A DNA stretch of 24,872 bases from an uncultured Planctomycetaceae bacterium (GTDB taxonomy: Bacteria; Planctomycetota; Planctomycetia; Pirellulales; Pirellulaceae), in the NCBI GenBank assembly GCA_937967665.1, contig CALBSZ010000563.1, positions 1 through 24,872 on the forward strand, read 5' to 3'. Every line of letters starts with the position of its first letter. Position 1 is the first letter of the stretch. This document shows, piece by piece, positions 23,198 through 24,872 of the stretch. The translations under genes and the position numbers were made by a program. The notes below the pieces were generated by a model. That model searched no databases. It was given only the letters and a program-made list of their open reading frames with translations, and was not told the origin of the DNA.

Positions 23198-24872
23198 CTA
23201 GTTTCCATCGGTTTGCACGCGCGTCAGCATGAGCAGGCGGAAGTCCATGACTTGTGTGCCGGGAATGTCCGTGGCGCTGAGCGTCAGCGTCCCGGTGCCT
23301 TTCTCCAAACGCAGCGTGCCTAGTTGGACCGGCTTGAAATCCTTCACATAGGATTCCTGGCGGGGGATGCGATCGTGTTCGCCTCCCCGAACGGGAGGAT
23401 CATGCGGTTCGGTTAATCGCGAACGCAGCTGGGAATCGTTGAAACTGAGTTCGATGGTCGAACCGATGTCCCGCGCGGGGCAGGAATAGTGAAGTTCGAC
23501 TTCATAGTCGCCCGTCGCCGCGACCTCCACCTCCCAGGTGATCTTGTCTTCAACCGCGGTCCAATTGGTAAAGTACGAGCAGTTGGGAAAGCGGTTCGAG
23601 CGTTTGATATTGCCATGCGCCGTACCATCGCGAGCAGGAAGTTGCGTGAACTTGTAACCGGGATGCGCGATCACGAAGGGCCAGTCGTGCCGGTAGTCGG
23701 TCAGGACCTCCTTTTTCCAATCGTCCACGGCCGCGGCGAGCCGCTCGGTAACGGCGGGGTGGCGCCGCGCGATATTGTGGTGCTGGCCGGGGTCCGCCTG
23801 CAGGTCGAACAGCTGCCCGTGGGTGTCGAGTCGAAACTGTTGTGTGCGCACGCTGACGCGTCCGTTCCAGTGGGAAAAGATCATCCGGTCTTCCCAGTCC
23901 CGCGGTTGCTCGAGCAGCAGCGGCTCGAGACTGATGCCGTCGAGCGGCTTCTTGCTGACGACCGGTATTCCGGCCAGATCGGCCAGCGTCGGCAGCAGGT
24001 CAATCGCCGCCCCAATCTGCGTGATCACTTTGCCCCGTGCGATCTTTCCTGGCCAGCGAATCAACATGGGCGACCGCACGCCCCCTTCGTCAGTCGATCC
24101 CTTGCGGCCTTTCATGCCGCCGTTCCAGCGTACGCCGTTGGGGCCGTTGTCGCAGAAGTAGACAACGATCGTGTTCTCAGCCAGTTGCAAATCGTCCAGT
24201 TTCTGCAGCAGGCGTCCGACGTTCCAGTCGATGTTTTCGCACATGGCCAGCGCGGCGCGGGTGTGGCCCAGCTTCTCGCGTTGGGGATCGCGATTCCGCA
24301 TGGTCAGTTGTTTGTCTTTGAACTTATCCCACCACGTGTCCGGCACTTGCATGGGGGAATGCGGCGTATTGTAGGGCAGGTAGGCGAAGAATGGTTTGTC
24401 TTTGTTGTCTTCGATGAAGGCCATCGCCTTGTTGGTAAAGTCATCAATCATGAAGCCGTCGCCGCGAACGATTTGTCCGTTGTGTTCCAGCGGTGGACTG
24501 AAGTAGTCACCCCAGTGGCCCGAACAGAAACCGTAGAACTCGTCAAAGCCGCGACCGTTGGGATGATAGGGATACTGCATGCCGTTGTGCCACTTGCCGA
24601 ACGCGGCGGTGGCATAGCCGGCTGCGCGGAAGGTTTCGGCGATCGTCATTTCGGCCAAATCCAAACGCTCGCCCCCCGCGGACGTACTGAAGACGCCGCC
24701 GCGCGGATGGTAACGACCCGTAAGGAACTCGGCACGCGTGGGAGAACAGACCGGGCAAACAAAAAAGCGATCGAAGCTGGCGCCGGCGCGGGCGAGTCCG
24801 TCGATGTGGGGAGTGCTGAGGTTCTGGTTGCCGTTACAGCTCAAGTCGCCCCAACCTTGATCGTCGGTCAAG
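23198..24872 (-). CDS. Arylsulfatase-type sulfatase, N-terminus beyond the right edge
   Basis: The visible 558 residues are nearly a whole sulfatase, missing only the start. It opens within LTDDQGWGD (metal ligands D-D). The formylglycine cysteine motif CSPTR follows with C42 (numbered from the edge), and KWHNG, DNGPNGVRWNGGMKGRKG and STDEGGVRSPMLIRWPG carry further active-site residues. Cys-type sulfatases need a separate formylglycine-generating enzyme. The C-terminal 130 residues or so (after SNRFPNCSYFTNW) form a beta-sandwich-like domain (EVAATGDYEVELHY, TLRLEKGTGTLTL), possibly carbohydrate binding. It would remove sulfate from external sugars, as is common in planctomycetes. The signal peptide, if any, is outside the window. 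It is convergent with the PIG-L gene. Confidence 0.94.
   Translation of the reverse strand, partial: LTDDQGWGDLSCNGNQNLSTPHIDGLARAGASFDRFFVCPVCSPTRAEFLTGRYHPRGGVFSTSAGGERLDLAEMTIAETFRAAGYATAAFGKWHNGMQYPYHPNGRGFDEFYGFCSGHWGDYFSPPLEHNGQIVRGDGFMIDDFTNKAMAFIEDNKDKPFFAYLPYNTPHSPMQVPDTWWDKFKDKQLTMRNRDPQREKLGHTRAALAMCENIDWNVGRLLQKLDDLQLAENTIVVYFCDNGPNGVRWNGGMKGRKGSTDEGGVRSPMLIRWPGKIARGKVITQIGAAIDLLPTLADLAGIPVVSKKPLDGISLEPLLLEQPRDWEDRMIFSHWNGRVSVRTQQFRLDTHGQLFDLQADPGQHHNIARRHPAVTERLAAAVDDWKKEVLTDYRHDWPFVIAHPGYKFTQLPARDGTAHGNIKRSNRFPNCSYFTNWTAVEDKITWEVEVAATGDYEVELHYSCPARDIGSTIELSFNDSQLRSRLTEPHDPPVRGGEHDRIPRQESYVKDFKPVQLGTLRLEKGTGTLTLSATDIPGTQVMDFRLLMLTRVQTDGN

Noticed and set aside
1..24872. Mobile island or phage-defence locus
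   Set aside because: No integrase, transposase, tRNA attachment site, toxin-antitoxin pair or restriction gene was found. The SNF2 enzyme alone is not enough to call a defence system.

Overview
The window most likely comes from a planctomycete chromosome, probably of the Pirellulales type. This is inferred from gene content: a prepilin-like DUF1559 protein with a C-terminal H-x9-DG motif, a secreted cytochrome-type DUF1587/1595/1592/1588/1585 protein next to a DUF1552 protein, a formylglycine sulfatase, a TlpA-like protein with a long N-terminal extension, and several palindromic intergenic repeats. DNA is GC-rich, genes are mostly on the + strand, and intergenic gaps are short unless they hold a repeat.

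Layout. 1-340 (-) is the N-terminus of an M19 dipeptidase running off the left edge, followed by a divergent 50-residue membrane peptide candidate (406-558, +). 559-1009 has no convincing gene and is a cluster of repeats. 1010-2083 (-) is an App1/DUF2183 HAD phosphatase. A 77-bp divergent gap with a strong extended -10 box separates it from an MFS transporter (2161, +) and an FtsX/MacB-type permease (3533, +). An AT-rich foldback repeat (4778-4942) precedes a secreted aldose 1-epimerase (5051). Next come a large fusion of a Kelch mutarotase with a sodium/solute symporter (6286), a PhyH-type dioxygenase (9116) and a DUF1559 protein translationally coupled to a small lipoprotein (10075/11106). 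A 418-bp gap holds a candidate small ORF that ends inside the start of a SWIM-SNF2 helicase (11950-15294). The cytochrome-type protein (15380) and its DUF1552 partner (17980) follow, then a sialidase-like BNR protein (19521), a TlpA-like thioredoxin (20979), a PIG-L deacetylase (22317) and, convergent at the right edge, a truncated sulfatase (23198-24872, -).

How it fits together. Much of the window is a secreted and envelope set suited to scavenging glycans. The BNR protein and sulfatase could trim sialylated or sulfated sugars. The two mutarotases (GalM type and Kelch/NanM type) would equilibrate anomers, and the second is built into its own sodium-driven importer. The PIG-L protein could deacetylate an N-acetyl sugar. 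This pathway reading is inference; no single operon ties the genes together. The most unusual items are the mutarotase-symporter fusion, the small ORF coupled to the SNF2 helicase, and three or four families of palindromic intergenic elements. No tRNA, rRNA, CRISPR array, integrase or transposase was seen.
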